Shown here: positions 8,759-18,574 of the stretch, one piece after another
Layout of the letters: every line of letters begins with the position of its first letter
Position numbering within the stretch: the stretch's first letter is position 1
Assembly: GCF_039595935.1 (NCBI RefSeq)
Contig: NZ_JBCNKR010000006.1
Location: 806,001 to 870,000 of the forward strand
Direction of reading: 5' to 3'
DNA: 64,000 nucleotides
Source: Flavobacterium sp.
GTDB lineage: Bacteria; Bacteroidota; Bacteroidia; Flavobacteriales; Flavobacteriaceae
The notes under the pieces: generated by a model
Seen by the model: the letters and a program-made list of their open reading frames with translations, nothing else
Database searches by the model: none
What the model was told of the DNA's origin: nothing
Position numbers and translations under genes: made by a program

Positions 8759-10309
8759 TTAAGCGACTTCTTTTTTAGGTTTTAAATGATAAGCTGTATA
8801 AAGTGTTATAGAAGCCAGAGCAATCCAAAAAACATCAATAAAGAAAATCTGAATTTTGTTTTGCATAAACGATGTCCAAAACCAATTTCCAGTTACGATT
8901 CCGTTTGTAACAGGAATTAAAAATCCTAAAACACTTCCGGAAATTAAACAGAATTTATTCGTAAAATCATCATTCTTTTTAATGATAAAAAACACGCTCA
9001 GTAAAAGCCATCCGCCAAAATATAAACTAAACAAGTTCGATTGACTTAACGGATAAAATATTTTTGAGCCGATAAAGGACAAAGCTGTGATGGGATACAT
9101 ACTGAGACAGATTGCCAAATAAATACGAACCACAGCATTGTTGAAACGTCTTTTCTTTTCAGGCATATTATTCTTTTGTCTGGCTACCAGCCAAATCATT
9201 ACTCCTGAAATAATGACAAAACAAGTGATAATTCCTAAAACGAAACTTACGATTTTTAGTGCATAACCTCCGTAATCACCATAGTGAATTCTGTATAAAA
9301 CATTTTTTACAACATCTATATAACCATTTTGAGTAACAGGATTTTTGCGGGCAATTTCTTTTCCGTCAGAAATGCGATAAACTACTTTTCCAATTCCGGT
9401 AAATTGTTTGTGATTTAGCATTTCTCCTTCAACTAAAACGTGCATGTTGGCATCTCCGTAATTTTGAATAAATACACGTGTAATTTCAAAATCGGACCAA
9501 TTGTTTTTTGTTTTAGAAACCAACTGATTAATATCAAAAGGAGCAGCTAACTTTTTGTTTTCAAATTTATAGTCAGGATCGTTGTATTCTAATTCCTGGT
9601 ATAATTTATTTTGATCACCTTTATATAGTGCCATAACGGCCGGCGCTACAATTAAAAGTTTAATCATAAAAAAGGCTCCGGTTACGGCATAGACAAACTG
9701 AAACGGAAGACCGATCATTCCTAATGCTGTATGCGCATCTGTCCATAATGTTTTTAATTTTTCCTTTGGACGGAAAACATAAAAATTAGACACAATTTTT
9801 TTCCAGTGTAACAGAACTCCGGTTATAATGGCAAACAGAAAAAATAAAGCTGTAAATCCCGAAAGATAATATCCAACCGGATAAGGAATCTGCGCCAGGA
9901 AATGCAAACGGTATAGAAATTCTCCTAATGAATAAGAGTCTTCATAGGTATAGGATTTGTAATTTTTATTGTCAAGATAAAAGAAAGAACCTTCTTTTTG
10001 TTTGGCCGGAGCCAAAGTATCTTTAGTACCTTCCATATAAACCGCAACCCTGTTTTCTACAGATGGTTTGGAGATGGTGATATTTCTTCCGTGTAATAGG
10101 TATTCTTTGTCAAGTTTTTTTAAAGCGCTATTGTAATCTAATTGAATTTCTTTTGTAATAGCTGTAGATTCACTTCTTTCCCAATTGATAATTTCATCTC
10201 TAAAAAAAGAAAAGGATCCGGCGAAGAAAATAACAAAAAGCACAACGCTGATGACAATTCCGCTAACGGTATGTGTATGAAAATAAATATTATAATGACG
10301 ATTATTCAT
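8759..10309 (-). CDS. PepSY-associated membrane protein (iron reductase-like)
   Basis: The 516-residue protein opens with YFHTHTVSGIVISVVLFVIF, the typical first helix of PepSY-TM proteins, followed by a periplasmic domain and a second helix pair containing FLYRLHFLAQIPYPVGYYLS and LHWKKIVSNFYVFRP. The C-terminal third adds three more helices, longer than the 373-residue paralogue downstream. It is 5 nt from DUF3649 on the same strand, in an operon with a siderophore receptor. A ferric-siderophore reductase role is inferred from family and context, not shown. Confidence 0.82.
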   Translation of the reverse strand: MNNRHYNIYFHTHTVSGIVISVVLFVIFFAGSFSFFRDEIINWERSESTAITKEIQLDYNSALKKLDKEYLLHGRNITISKPSVENRVAVYMEGTKDTLAPAKQKEGSFFYLDNKNYKSYTYEDSYSLGEFLYRLHFLAQIPYPVGYYLSGFTALFFLFAIITGVLLHWKKIVSNFYVFRPKEKLKTLWTDAHTALGMIGLPFQFVYAVTGAFFMIKLLIVAPAVMALYKGDQNKLYQELEYNDPDYKFENKKLAAPFDINQLVSKTKNNWSDFEITRVFIQNYGDANMHVLVEGEMLNHKQFTGIGKVVYRISDGKEIARKNPVTQNGYIDVVKNVLYRIHYGDYGGYALKIVSFVLGIITCFVIISGVMIWLVARQKNNMPEKKRRFNNAVVRIYLAICLSMYPITALSFIGSKIFYPLSQSNLFSLYFGGWLLLSVFFIIKKNDDFTNKFCLISGSVLGFLIPVTNGIVTGNWFWTSFMQNKIQIFFIDVFWIALASITLYTAYHLKPKKEVA

Positions 10310-10314
10310 AAGTA

Positions 10315-10614
10315 TTACGCAGCAGGATTATAAGTTTGACCAAGATAAATAAGAAGAGAAAAAATGAGTGAAAGAAGAATGTAAATTCCCCAGATTTTCA
10401 ATCCGCTTTTTGCTAAGAAAGCAATAACCATTAAAGCAACCCAAAGTATAAATCCGCTGAAAGCCGTTGTCATTAAAACTTCAGGTCGGTTAAACCAAGA
10501 AGCTAACGCTAAATGAAATGTGACAGAAACAAAGTAGCCGCCTAAAATAGCGGCAGTAATTTTGGCAAAACGCGGCCAAAATGCCGGGGTTAAATATTTT
10601 GGATTTGCTGGCAT
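10315..10614 (-). CDS. DUF3649-type small membrane protein
   Basis: The 99-residue protein has three predicted helices. PRFAKITAAILGGYFVSVTF near the N-terminus resembles the DUF3649 family, small inner-membrane proteins encoded with TonB siderophore receptors and PepSY proteins. Thirteen nt separate it from the DUF3325 gene upstream. Its biochemical role is unknown; context suggests iron uptake. The family call is from memory of its pattern and needs a profile search. Confidence 0.65.
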   Translation of the reverse strand: MPANPKYLTPAFWPRFAKITAAILGGYFVSVTFHLALASWFNRPEVLMTTAFSGFILWVALMVIAFLAKSGLKIWGIYILLSLIFSLLIYLGQTYNPAA

Positions 10615-10627
10615 TGATTAATGTGGT

Positions 10628-10960
10628 TTAATTGTAATAGAATTCTAATAAAGCAACAATAATTAAGAGCGCTAAAAGTGCTTTACTGTTTACCTTTTTT
10701 AATGGTGTAAGAATGATAATCAAACTTCCAATTGTCATTAGCTGAATAAAAAACATCAAAGTTCCACATCCCAAAGACTGCGTAAACAGCCACATGGCAT
10801 ATGCTGAAGCAAGTAAAGCCAGTCCTGTAATTTTGGTTTGTTTCGGATTTTTCTGCATCCATTTTTCAAAACCTAAATCATACGATAAAGCGGCTCTTTT
10901 TGAGGTGTAATAAAGTGTGTAAAAAGCTAAAAAAACGATAAGACTTGCGATTGTTACCAT
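10628..10960 (-). CDS. DUF3325-type small membrane protein
   Basis: The 110-residue protein has three to four predicted helices, a short basic loop (KWMQKNPKQTKITG) and the layout of DUF3325, which usually lies beside DUF3649 in iron-uptake operons. It follows the TonB receptor gene after a hairpin that could reduce read-through. The function is unknown. Confidence 0.6.
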   Translation of the reverse strand: MVTIASLIVFLAFYTLYYTSKRAALSYDLGFEKWMQKNPKQTKITGLALLASAYAMWLFTQSLGCGTLMFFIQLMTIGSLIIILTPLKKVNSKALLALLIIVALLEFYYN

Positions 10961-10974
10961 AATCCTGAAAATTT

Positions 10975-11009
10975 AAAAAACACCTTTCTATATACAGAAA
11001 GGTGTTTTT
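10975..11009 (-). terminator. Hairpin after the siderophore receptor gene
   Basis: Perfect stem CACCTTTCT/AGAAAGGTG with loop ATATAC is flanked by A and T tracts. It lies between the receptor stop and the DUF3325 start, so it probably attenuates transcription into the downstream membrane genes. Confidence 0.75.
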
Positions 11010-11022
11010 GTATTATTCTTTA

Positions 11023-13467
11023 TTAAAATCTGTATGAGAAACTAGCGGCTAAAGTTCTAGGATCTTTCGGGTGGATTGTTGACCATCCGTCGTAGATTTC
11101 TTCGTTTGTAATGTTGTTTAGTTTTAGTGTTACACTAAATTTCTCTGCATTATAAAACAACGAAGAATTAAGAACGGTATACTCAGGAATTGTAAAGGTT
11201 CCCGAAACTGATCTGTTCATGATTTTGTTGTCTCCAACATAATTTCCTCCAAATCCTAAACCAAAACCTCTTAAGAAACCATTTGTAAATTTATAACTAG
11301 CCCAAAGGTTTGCTAAGTTGTAAGCTCCTGAACTTTCTGGTCTAAAACCTACGAAATCAGCATCTCCTTTAGTTAATGTTGCATCATTATAGCTGTAACC
11401 CAAAATAATGTTTAAACCTGTAACCGGATTTGCGATAAATTCAGCCTCGAAACCTTTATTGTGCTGACCACCATCCTGATAATTGATTACGTCAGTTGCG
11501 TTTGGTCTAACACTATATGCCTGATTAGATACTTTAATATCATAGTAGCTTAAAGTAGCGTATAGTTTATCTCTAAAGATGTTCAGTTTTGTACCAAATT
11601 CGATTTGGTTGGCATGTTCCGGATCAAATGTTACCGGAGTTCTTACCGTTCCGCTCACGTTTTCACCCGGAGCTACATTTGAAAAACCGTTCATGTAGTT
11701 TGCGAAAAGAGATACTTTATCAATAACTGGCTGATAAACTAATCCGAATTTTGGTGAGAAAGAAGTTTGGTTATAGTCGTCAGCATCTGAAGAAACATCT
11801 CCGCTGTTCATAAAACGGTCTGCACGTAAACTTACCATTGCAGAAAGGGCAGGAGTAATGTTGATTACGTTTGAGAAATAAGCGCTGTAAACTTCTTGTT
11901 TTGTTTTATTGTTATTTCTTGGGCTGTCTCCCACAATTGCATCAGAGCCAGCTTTTGTTAAATCTCCCGTATCACCATTTGAAGGACCAAATACAGCGTT
12001 AAACTGAGCTAAATTATCTCCAACATATACATATCCGTTTCCGAAGTAGCTTGAACCGCGATCAAGAGCAACTCTGTTGTAATAATCTAAACCAACAACC
12101 AATCTGTTTCTTAAACTTCCAATTTTGAAATCACCAATGAAGTTTTGCTGCACATCAAAAGTGGTGTTTTTACTGTCCTGATAGTTAAAATATCTTGCCA
12201 AAACAATTCCGTCTGTAATAGGAGTGTAAGCTGTTCCTTCATATAAATAAGCGTAATTTCCTGTTGATTTTGCAGAACTTGTCGAGAAGATAGTCTGTGA
12301 AGTCCATTGGCTTGAAAGCTTATAGTTTATTTGTCCCTGAATATTGTATGAAGGTGTTTTGATTGTTAGTTCATTACTTGTATAAGAACGTTTGTTATCA
12401 TATTTTAATTCATCAATATTGTGAACTCTTAAAGGATTTCCTCTGTCTAAAAACAACATTGTTGGGTTTGTTGTTTCATTGCTTCTGAATTCTGTATTTA
12501 CTAAAAATGATAATCTGTCATTTACTTCATAAGATAATGAAGGAGCTATAAAATATGATTCGATAAAACCAGCATCCTGAAAACTGTTTTGTGTGTTGTA
12601 TGCTGAGTTAACTCTAAAGTTAAGTGTTTTTTTATCGTTAAGCGAAGTATTAAGATCTACAGTTGCACGGTTTAATGCATAACTTCTAACAGTGTAGCTT
12701 ACTTCACCGCCAAATCCTTTATAAGGTCTTTTTGTAGTAGTGTTGATTAATCCTCCATAAGAAATCAAGCTGCTTCCGAATAAAGTCCCGGAAGGTCCTT
12801 TGATAATTTCTATTCTGTCAATGTTTGCTGGATCTAAACTACCGTTTGTTAAACCAGGAACACCATTTACAATAGTAGCCTGAACCGGAAATCCTCTTAA
12901 AGAGTAGTAACTGGCTCCATCACCACCACGGCCTGTTGAAGTCCAAAGCTGTGTAACACCCGGTGCATTTTTTAAGGCATCATCAAATGTTGTAATTACT
13001 TGCTCTTTAAGAACTTCTCCTGTAATTGTAGTATATACTTGTGGGTTTTCTAAATTTTTAAGAGGTAATCTTGAAACTTGTTGGTTTTCTTTGCGTACAA
13101 AATGATTTTTACGGCTGTTAACAACTACTTCTGATAAATCTTCAGAGTTAGAAGAAATAATGAAATTTCGGGTAATCTCTTCGCCTTCTTTAAATACAAT
13201 TGATTTTTCCTGAGTAATATATCCAACAGATGAAACTTTTAAAGTGTAAGTTCCGGGTTTAATATTCTTTAAGGTATAATTACCGTGTTCGTCTGTAGTA
13301 GTTCCGTATTTTGTTCCTTTTAAAACAACAGAAATGTTTTCGACTGATTCGTTATTATTTAAAGTTATCTGACCTTTTAATGTAGCTTTTTCTTGTGCGA
13401 ATAATGTACCGGCGGTTAATAAGAAAAAACAAAAGCTCAAAAAAGAAAGTGGGAATTTGAATTTCAT
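11023..13467 (-). CDS. TonB-dependent siderophore receptor
   Basis: The 814-residue outer-membrane protein has a signal peptide (to about residue 24), a CarboxypepD_reg-like domain (residues 27-105, VSSVGYITQEKSIVF), a plug (FDDALKNAPGVTQLW, VNGVPGLTNGSLDPANIDRI) and a 22-strand barrel ending in RTLAASFSYRF with the terminal aromatic. The plug pattern (GGDGASYYSLRGFPVQ) is that of the TIGR01783-like siderophore receptor group. It heads an operon with DUF3325, DUF3649 and PepSY genes. The natural siderophore cannot be read from the sequence. Confidence 0.92.
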   Translation of the reverse strand: MKFKFPLSFLSFCFFLLTAGTLFAQEKATLKGQITLNNNESVENISVVLKGTKYGTTTDEHGNYTLKNIKPGTYTLKVSSVGYITQEKSIVFKEGEEITRNFIISSNSEDLSEVVVNSRKNHFVRKENQQVSRLPLKNLENPQVYTTITGEVLKEQVITTFDDALKNAPGVTQLWTSTGRGGDGASYYSLRGFPVQATIVNGVPGLTNGSLDPANIDRIEIIKGPSGTLFGSSLISYGGLINTTTKRPYKGFGGEVSYTVRSYALNRATVDLNTSLNDKKTLNFRVNSAYNTQNSFQDAGFIESYFIAPSLSYEVNDRLSFLVNTEFRSNETTNPTMLFLDRGNPLRVHNIDELKYDNKRSYTSNELTIKTPSYNIQGQINYKLSSQWTSQTIFSTSSAKSTGNYAYLYEGTAYTPITDGIVLARYFNYQDSKNTTFDVQQNFIGDFKIGSLRNRLVVGLDYYNRVALDRGSSYFGNGYVYVGDNLAQFNAVFGPSNGDTGDLTKAGSDAIVGDSPRNNNKTKQEVYSAYFSNVINITPALSAMVSLRADRFMNSGDVSSDADDYNQTSFSPKFGLVYQPVIDKVSLFANYMNGFSNVAPGENVSGTVRTPVTFDPEHANQIEFGTKLNIFRDKLYATLSYYDIKVSNQAYSVRPNATDVINYQDGGQHNKGFEAEFIANPVTGLNIILGYSYNDATLTKGDADFVGFRPESSGAYNLANLWASYKFTNGFLRGFGLGFGGNYVGDNKIMNRSVSGTFTIPEYTVLNSSLFYNAEKFSVTLKLNNITNEEIYDGWSTIHPKDPRTLAASFSYRF

Positions 13468-13494
13468 TTTTATTTAGAATTAATTTGAATAGTG

Positions 13495-13525
13495 CAAATG
13501 TATGTTTTGAATGTAAACAAAACAA
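13495..13525 (-). promoter_or_regulatory. Promoter of the siderophore receptor operon
   Basis: On the minus strand TTG is followed 20 nt later by TACATTTG, fitting the Bacteroidota consensus. Two copies of TTATTTAGAAT, in opposite orientation, flank it (13470-13480 and near 13537-13549) and could be regulator sites, perhaps for an iron regulator. Confidence 0.5.
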
Positions 13526-13635
13526 GCTATTTTTATTTATTCTAAATAATTGTATTTTAAAAGGTAAAAATTACATTTATGTAAAAAATTTACATCTTAA
13601 GCTAAAATTAAGTCAAAATTAAGCAAATATTAAGC

Positions 13636-13671
13636 AAAAAAGCCTGTTCATTAATTTGAACAGGCTTTTTT
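13636..13671 (-). terminator. Terminator after the E2 gene
   Basis: Perfect 15-bp stem, core AGCCTGTTCA/TGAACAGGCT, loop TTAATT, with A6 and T6 edges. It follows sucB on the minus strand by about 20 nt and can also act in the other direction. Confidence 0.85.
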
Positions 13672-13693
13672 ATATTAACGAAAATTATTACAA

Positions 13694-14941
13694 TTACAAT
13701 TCTAAAGCACGTTTAGCATCGCCATTCATTAATAATTCTAATGGGTTTTCTAATGCTTCTTTTACGGCAACTAAGAAACCAACAGACTCACGTCCGTCGA
13801 TAATTCTGTGGTCATAAGAAAGAGCTACATACATCATTGGATGAATTTCAACTTTTCCGTTTACAGCAATCGGACGCTCAATAATGTTGTGCATTCCTAA
13901 GATTCCTGATTGAGGAGGGTTGATGATTGGAGTAGATAACATACTTCCGAAAACACCACCGTTAGTGATTGTGAAAGTTCCTCCCGTCATATCGTCTACT
14001 GTAATTTGACCATCACGAGCTCTTAAAGCTAATCTTTTAATTTCAGCTTCAATTCCGCGGAAAGTTAAGTTTTCAGCATTACGAACAACAGGAACCATTA
14101 ATCCTTTTGGTCCAGAAACTGCGATAGAGATATCACAGAAATCATATCCTACTTTGTAATCTCCGTCGATCATAGAGTTTACATCTGGATATAATTGCAA
14201 AGCTCTTGTAACCGCTTTTGTAAAGAATGACATAAAACCTAAACCTAAACCACCGTGTTTAGCTTTGAAGGCATCTTTGTATTCGTTACGGATATTGTTG
14301 ATTGGCGTCATGTTTACTTCGTTGAAAGTAGTAAGCATAGCTGTTTCATTTTTAGCTGCAACTAATCTTTCTGCTACTTTACGACGTAACATTGATAATT
14401 TTGTACGCTCAGTTCCACGGTTTCCTCCAGTTGGAGTTCCCATAGAAGCTACAGCTGTAGCATTTACTGCATCGTCTTTAGTGATTCTGCCGCCTTTTCC
14501 AGTTCCTGTAACTGCTGCAGGAGCTATATTTTTTTCATCTAATATTTTTCTAGCCGCAGGAGATGGAGTTCCAGCTGCGTAACTTGCAGCTGCCGGAGCC
14601 TGAACTGGCTCAGCTTTTGGAGCTTCTTTTACTTCAGCCTTTGGAGCCTCTGCTTTAGGAGCTTCCGCTTTTGGAGCAGCATCTGCACTTCCTGATTGTT
14701 TTGCAGCATCTGTATCAATTAAACAAACTACAGCGCCTACAGCTACTGTATCACCTTCTTCAGCTTTTAGTGTAATTACACCGCTCATTTCAGCAGGTAA
14801 TTCAAGAGTAGCTTTATCTGAATCAACTTCAGCAATCGCCTGATCTTTTTCTACATAATCTCCGTCTTTTACTAACCAAGTTGCAATTTCAACTTCTTTT
14901 ATTGATTCCCCTGGTGATGGGACTTTCATTTCTAAAATCAT
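13694..14941 (-). CDS. sucB: 2-oxoglutarate dehydrogenase E2, dihydrolipoyl succinyltransferase
   Basis: The 415-residue protein has one lipoyl domain (lipoyl-Lys43 in [10 protein letters not shown]), an Ala/Pro/Lys/Glu-rich linker with [10 protein letters not shown] repeats, a peripheral subunit-binding domain ([15 protein letters not shown]) and a catalytic domain with the HxxxDG motif ([13 protein letters not shown]). It transfers succinyl groups to CoA in the TCA cycle. The start at 14941 ([13 protein letters not shown]) places the lipoyl domain at the N-terminus as usual; the longer frame to 15007 runs through a palindromic repeat. It lies downstream of sucA. Confidence 0.96.
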   Translation of the reverse strand: MILEMKVPSPGESIKEVEIATWLVKDGDYVEKDQAIAEVDSDKATLELPAEMSGVITLKAEEGDTVAVGAVVCLIDTDAAKQSGSADAAPKAEAPKAEAPKAEVKEAPKAEPVQAPAAASYAAGTPSPAARKILDEKNIAPAAVTGTGKGGRITKDDAVNATAVASMGTPTGGNRGTERTKLSMLRRKVAERLVAAKNETAMLTTFNEVNMTPINNIRNEYKDAFKAKHGGLGLGFMSFFTKAVTRALQLYPDVNSMIDGDYKVGYDFCDISIAVSGPKGLMVPVVRNAENLTFRGIEAEIKRLALRARDGQITVDDMTGGTFTITNGGVFGSMLSTPIINPPQSGILGMHNIIERPIAVNGKVEIHPMMYVALSYDHRIIDGRESVGFLVAVKEALENPLELLMNGDAKRALEL

Positions 14942-14966
14942 CTTGTTTTTGTTTAAGGTTTTTATG

Positions 14967-14998
14967 GTTTCAGTCCCGATAGTTATCGGGATTGAAAC
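14967..14998. repeat. Palindromic element between sucA and sucB
   Basis: Arms GTTTCAGTCCCGAT and ATCGGGATTGAAAC pair over 14 nt with one mismatch around loop AGTT. There is no T tract, so it is unlikely to be a simple terminator. It resembles short palindromic repeats scattered through flavobacterial genomes. Confidence 0.65.
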
Positions 14999-15014
14999 TT
15001 GAAACATTTTTTAA

Positions 15015-17789
15015 TTATCTAAATAAGTTTTTATCGAATACCATTCTAATTGCATCTGCGTGACGACGTTTTGCACGTGTGTAACTTCCTGATGCCGGAG
15101 CAGAATATGCTTTTAATGAAGCTAATCTCCATTTTACAAGATCAAAGTTCATTAACATAAAGCTGTAAGCTCCCATGTTTTTAGGTTCTTCCTGAGCCCA
15201 AACATAATCATCTGCATTTGGATATTTTGCAATGATTTCTTTGATCTGCTCTACAGGGAAAGGGAATAATTGCTCGATACGAACAACTGCAACGTCATTT
15301 CTTCCGTTGTTTTCTCTTTCAGCCACAATATCGTAGTAGAATTTACCTGTACAGAAAACTAAAGTTTTAACTTTCTTTTTATCTACTGTATTGTCATCAA
15401 TTGTTTCCTGGAAGCTTCCGTTTGCTAATTCATCAACTGTTGATACGCATCTAGGATCACGTAATAAACTTTTTGGAGAGAAAACTACTAAAGGTTTACG
15501 GAAGTTTGTTTTCATTTGTCTTCTCAATAAGTGGAAGAAGTTAGCTGGCGTTGTACAATCAGCTACATACATATTATGTCTTGCGCAAAGTTGTAAGTAA
15601 CGCTCCATTCTTGCAGAAGAGTGTTCTGCACCTTGTCCTTCATATCCGTGCGGTAATAATAAAACAATACCATTTTGGTTGTTCCATTTATCTTCTCCAC
15701 AAGAAATATACTGGTCAATCATGATTTGAGCTCCGTTAGAGAAATCTCCAAATTGTGCTTCCCAGATTGTTAAAGCTTTAGGGTTTGCTAATGCATATCC
15801 GTAATCAAAACCTAAAACTCCATATTCAGATAAAAGAGAGTTGAATACGCCGAATTTTCCTTTTTTGTTTTCGATTCCGTTTAATAAAATTACTTCTTCT
15901 TCAGAATCTTCAACTTTTACAACAGCGTGACGATGAGAGAAAGTTCCTCTTTCAACATCCTGACCAGAAATACGAACATCAAATCCTTCTGTTAAAAGAG
16001 ATCCGTAAGCTAATGCTTCTGCAGTTCCCCAATCAAGAGTGTTGTTATCGTATCCAACTTTTCTATCCGTAACAATTTTAGTTATCTTATTGATGAACTT
16101 TTTGTCTTCCGGTAAAGTTGAAATAGTGTTGATGATAGAATCTAACCCTTTTTTGTCAAAAGTAGTATCTACTTTTTGAAGCATTTGTGTGTCAGTTACC
16201 TGAACAAATCCGTCCCATTCGTTTTTCATGAATGGAGTAATGATTGTCAAATCTTTTTTACGAGAAGCTTCTAAGTTTTCTTCAAGAGCAGATTTGTATT
16301 CTTTTTCTAAACCATTAACATAAGAAGCATCGATTACACCGTCTGATAATAGTTTCTCAGCGTAAATGTCTCTTGGGTTTTTATGTTTAGCAATGATTTT
16401 ATATAAAACCGGCTGCGTGAAACGAGGTTCATCACCTTCGTTATGACCGTATTTTCTGTATCCTAATAAATCGATAAATACGTCACGTCCAAACTGCATT
16501 CTATAGTCTAATGCAAAAGATACAGCGTGTACAACAGCTTCAGCATCGTCAGCATTTACGTGTAATACCGGAGATAAAGTTACTTTTGCAACGTCTGTAC
16601 AATATGTAGATGAACGAGCGTCTAAATAGTTAGTTGTAAACCCAACCTGATTGTTGATTACAATGTGGATTGTTCCTCCAGTTTTGTAACCATCTAATTG
16701 TGCCATTTGAATGATTTCATAAAGAATACCCTGACCAGCGATGGCAGCATCTCCGTGAACGGCGATTGGTAAAACTTTAGAGAAATCATCAGCAAAATAT
16801 TTATCTTGTTTTGCTCTTGTAATACCTTCAATTACAGCTCCAACAGTTTCTAAGTGAGAAGGGTTTGGTGCCAAATTGATGTTGATGCTTTTTCCAGATC
16901 TTGTTTTTCTGTCGGCAGTAAGACCTAAGTGGTATTTTACGTCACCATCAAAATATTCCTGATCGTAATCTTTTCCGTCAAACTCACCAAAAATATCCTG
17001 AGTAGATTTTCCGAAGATGTTTGCCAAAACGTTCAAACGACCACGATGAGCCATTCCCATTACGAATTGTTCAACACCTTTTTCTGCAGCCTGCTCAATT
17101 AAAGCATCAAGAGCCGGGATGATAGATTCTCCACCTTCTAATGAGAAACGTTTTTGTCCAACATATTTAGTATGAAGGAAGTTCTCAAAAGATACAGCTT
17201 CGTTTAATTTATTTAAGATCGTTTTCTTTTCTTCTGTAGAGAAATTAGGCTGATTTGTATTTACAGCTAATTTATCCTGAATCCATTTTACAACACCAGG
17301 ATTTCTAATATACATATATTCAATACCAATATGCTGGCAGTAAATAGCCTTAAGGCGAGTTACAATAGCTTCTAAAGAAGAAGGCGTCATTCCTATTGTT
17401 TGTGCAGCATCAAATACAGTTGAAAGATCAGCTGAAGATAAACCGAAATTTTCAATATCTAAAGTTGGTGAAGACTGCCTGCGGTCACGAACCGGATTTG
17501 TTTTTGTAAACAAGTGTCCGCGAGTACGGTAACCATCAATTAATTTTAGAACGTTAAATTCTTTTTGTAGTTTTTCTGAAACCTGACTGTAATCTGTGTT
17601 TGGGCTAGACACATACTCAACGATTGTCTGCACAGGGTTTTCGTCATTATAAGTTGTTTGTCCAAAGTCAAAACCTTGAAAAAAACTTCTCCAGCTAGGC
17701 TCAACGCTGTCTGGGTTAACTAAATATTGATCGTATAATTGTGCAAAAAACTCGGTATGCGCTGCATTTAAAAATGAAAACCTATCCAT
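15015..17789 (-). CDS. sucA: 2-oxoglutarate dehydrogenase E1
   Basis: The 924-residue thiamine-diphosphate enzyme decarboxylates 2-oxoglutarate and passes the succinyl group to the E2 lipoyl arm. The N-terminal segment FLNAAHTEFFAQLYDQYLVNP is the E1o-specific region that binds partner subunits. HGDAAIAGQG and NNQVGFTTN lie in the cofactor half, and SHRHAVVKVEDSEEE and PHGYEGQGAEHSSARMERYL in the transketolase-like half. The start at 17789 (MDRFSFLNAAHTE) is preferred because the upstream Met at 17828 overlaps a -7 box. It is followed by sucB. Confidence 0.97.
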   Translation of the reverse strand: MDRFSFLNAAHTEFFAQLYDQYLVNPDSVEPSWRSFFQGFDFGQTTYNDENPVQTIVEYVSSPNTDYSQVSEKLQKEFNVLKLIDGYRTRGHLFTKTNPVRDRRQSSPTLDIENFGLSSADLSTVFDAAQTIGMTPSSLEAIVTRLKAIYCQHIGIEYMYIRNPGVVKWIQDKLAVNTNQPNFSTEEKKTILNKLNEAVSFENFLHTKYVGQKRFSLEGGESIIPALDALIEQAAEKGVEQFVMGMAHRGRLNVLANIFGKSTQDIFGEFDGKDYDQEYFDGDVKYHLGLTADRKTRSGKSININLAPNPSHLETVGAVIEGITRAKQDKYFADDFSKVLPIAVHGDAAIAGQGILYEIIQMAQLDGYKTGGTIHIVINNQVGFTTNYLDARSSTYCTDVAKVTLSPVLHVNADDAEAVVHAVSFALDYRMQFGRDVFIDLLGYRKYGHNEGDEPRFTQPVLYKIIAKHKNPRDIYAEKLLSDGVIDASYVNGLEKEYKSALEENLEASRKKDLTIITPFMKNEWDGFVQVTDTQMLQKVDTTFDKKGLDSIINTISTLPEDKKFINKITKIVTDRKVGYDNNTLDWGTAEALAYGSLLTEGFDVRISGQDVERGTFSHRHAVVKVEDSEEEVILLNGIENKKGKFGVFNSLLSEYGVLGFDYGYALANPKALTIWEAQFGDFSNGAQIMIDQYISCGEDKWNNQNGIVLLLPHGYEGQGAEHSSARMERYLQLCARHNMYVADCTTPANFFHLLRRQMKTNFRKPLVVFSPKSLLRDPRCVSTVDELANGSFQETIDDNTVDKKKVKTLVFCTGKFYYDIVAERENNGRNDVAVVRIEQLFPFPVEQIKEIIAKYPNADDYVWAQEEPKNMGAYSFMLMNFDLVKWRLASLKAYSAPASGSYTRAKRRHADAIRMVFDKNLFR

Positions 17790-17825
17790 AATATTAGTGA
17801 ATATACTTTTTGTTAAATAGAATGG

Positions 17826-17833
17826 CAAAAGTA
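17826..17833 (-). promoter_or_regulatory. Candidate -7 box of sucA-sucB
   Basis: TACTTTTG on the minus strand fits TAnnTTTG, 37 nt before the sucA start. The -33 box is not clear. Confidence 0.4.
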
Positions 17834-17905
17834 CAACAATCGCCTCTATTTAAATCTTTTTTTTACGTACTTTTACGTAAAAATTTGTTAAAATAAACGT
17901 TAACT

Positions 17906-18457
17906 ATGAATAAAAAACAATTTTCAATCGATTGCAGATCTTTTTTTGTGATTTTGGCAGTGTTATTCTCAAGTTATGCAAATGCGCAGCAAACGTATGT
18001 TATTGATAACAAAAATCATTTCTGGGAAAAAGTACAATTTGGAGGCGGTCTTGGTTTAGGAATTGGCTCAGGTTATACTGATATCTCGGTAATGCCAAGC
18101 GCCATTTATAATGTTAACCAAATTGTCGCGGTTGGACTCGGGCTCCAGTTTGGCTACTTATCTTCAAAAAACTATTATGAATCTTATGTTTATGGCGGAA
18201 GTTTCATTACGCTTGTAAACCCAATTCCGGAAATTCAATTATCTGCAGAGTTAGAGCAGGTAAGAGTAGATACAAGATATGAATCGAATATAAACAGACC
18301 TGCTTTTTCTGATGCTTATTGGAATACTGCTTTATATCTTGGTGCAGGTTACAGAACCGGAAATGTTACAATTGGTGCTCGTTACGATGTATTGTATGAT
18401 CCGGACAAAAGTCTTTACGGATCTGGATTTATGCCTTTTGTGAGAGTGTATTTTTAG
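17906..18457 (+). CDS. Small outer-membrane beta-barrel protein
   Basis: The 183-residue protein has an N-terminal signal segment ending near YANAQ (residue 28), then alternating hydrophobic strands (GGGLGLGIGSGYTDISVMPS, VGLGLQFGYLSS, NTALYLGAGYRTGNVTIGA) and a C-terminal aromatic (FVRVYF), as in eight-stranded outer-membrane barrels. It is divergent from sucA. In some annotations homologues beside sucA carry the label alpha-ketoglutarate decarboxylase; nothing in the sequence supports enzyme activity. The function is unknown. Confidence 0.75.
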   Translation: MNKKQFSIDCRSFFVILAVLFSSYANAQQTYVIDNKNHFWEKVQFGGGLGLGIGSGYTDISVMPSAIYNVNQIVAVGLGLQFGYLSSKNYYESYVYGGSFITLVNPIPEIQLSAELEQVRVDTRYESNINRPAFSDAYWNTALYLGAGYRTGNVTIGARYDVLYDPDKSLYGSGFMPFVRVYF

Positions 18458-18465
18458 AGCTGCTA

Positions 18466-18517
18466 AGGTTCAAAGAAACAAAGAAACAAAGGCACAGAGT
18501 ATAAGACCTTTGAACCT
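18466..18517. repeat. Inverted repeat AGGTTCAAAG/CTTTGAACCT
   Basis: Perfect 10-nt arms (18466-18475 and 18508-18517) enclose a purine-rich spacer with AAACAAAGAAACAAAGGCACAG. It lies just past the barrel gene and is one of several repeat families in this window. Confidence 0.6.
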
Positions 18518-18526
18518 AAAACAAAT

Positions 18527-18556
18527 AAAAAAAGCGACCCAATTGGGTCGCTTTTT
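18527..18556. terminator. Bidirectional terminator
   Basis: AGCGACCCAA/TTGGGTCGCT forms a perfect palindrome flanked by A and T runs. It can end both the barrel gene and the leftward precursor gene at 18575-18736. Confidence 0.8.
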
Positions 18557-18574
18557 GTTTGCTTCAATGTTTGC

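Noticed and set aside
14265..14582. 105-codon frame on the plus strand
   Set aside because: Antisense shadow of sucB, explained by codon bias of the real gene.
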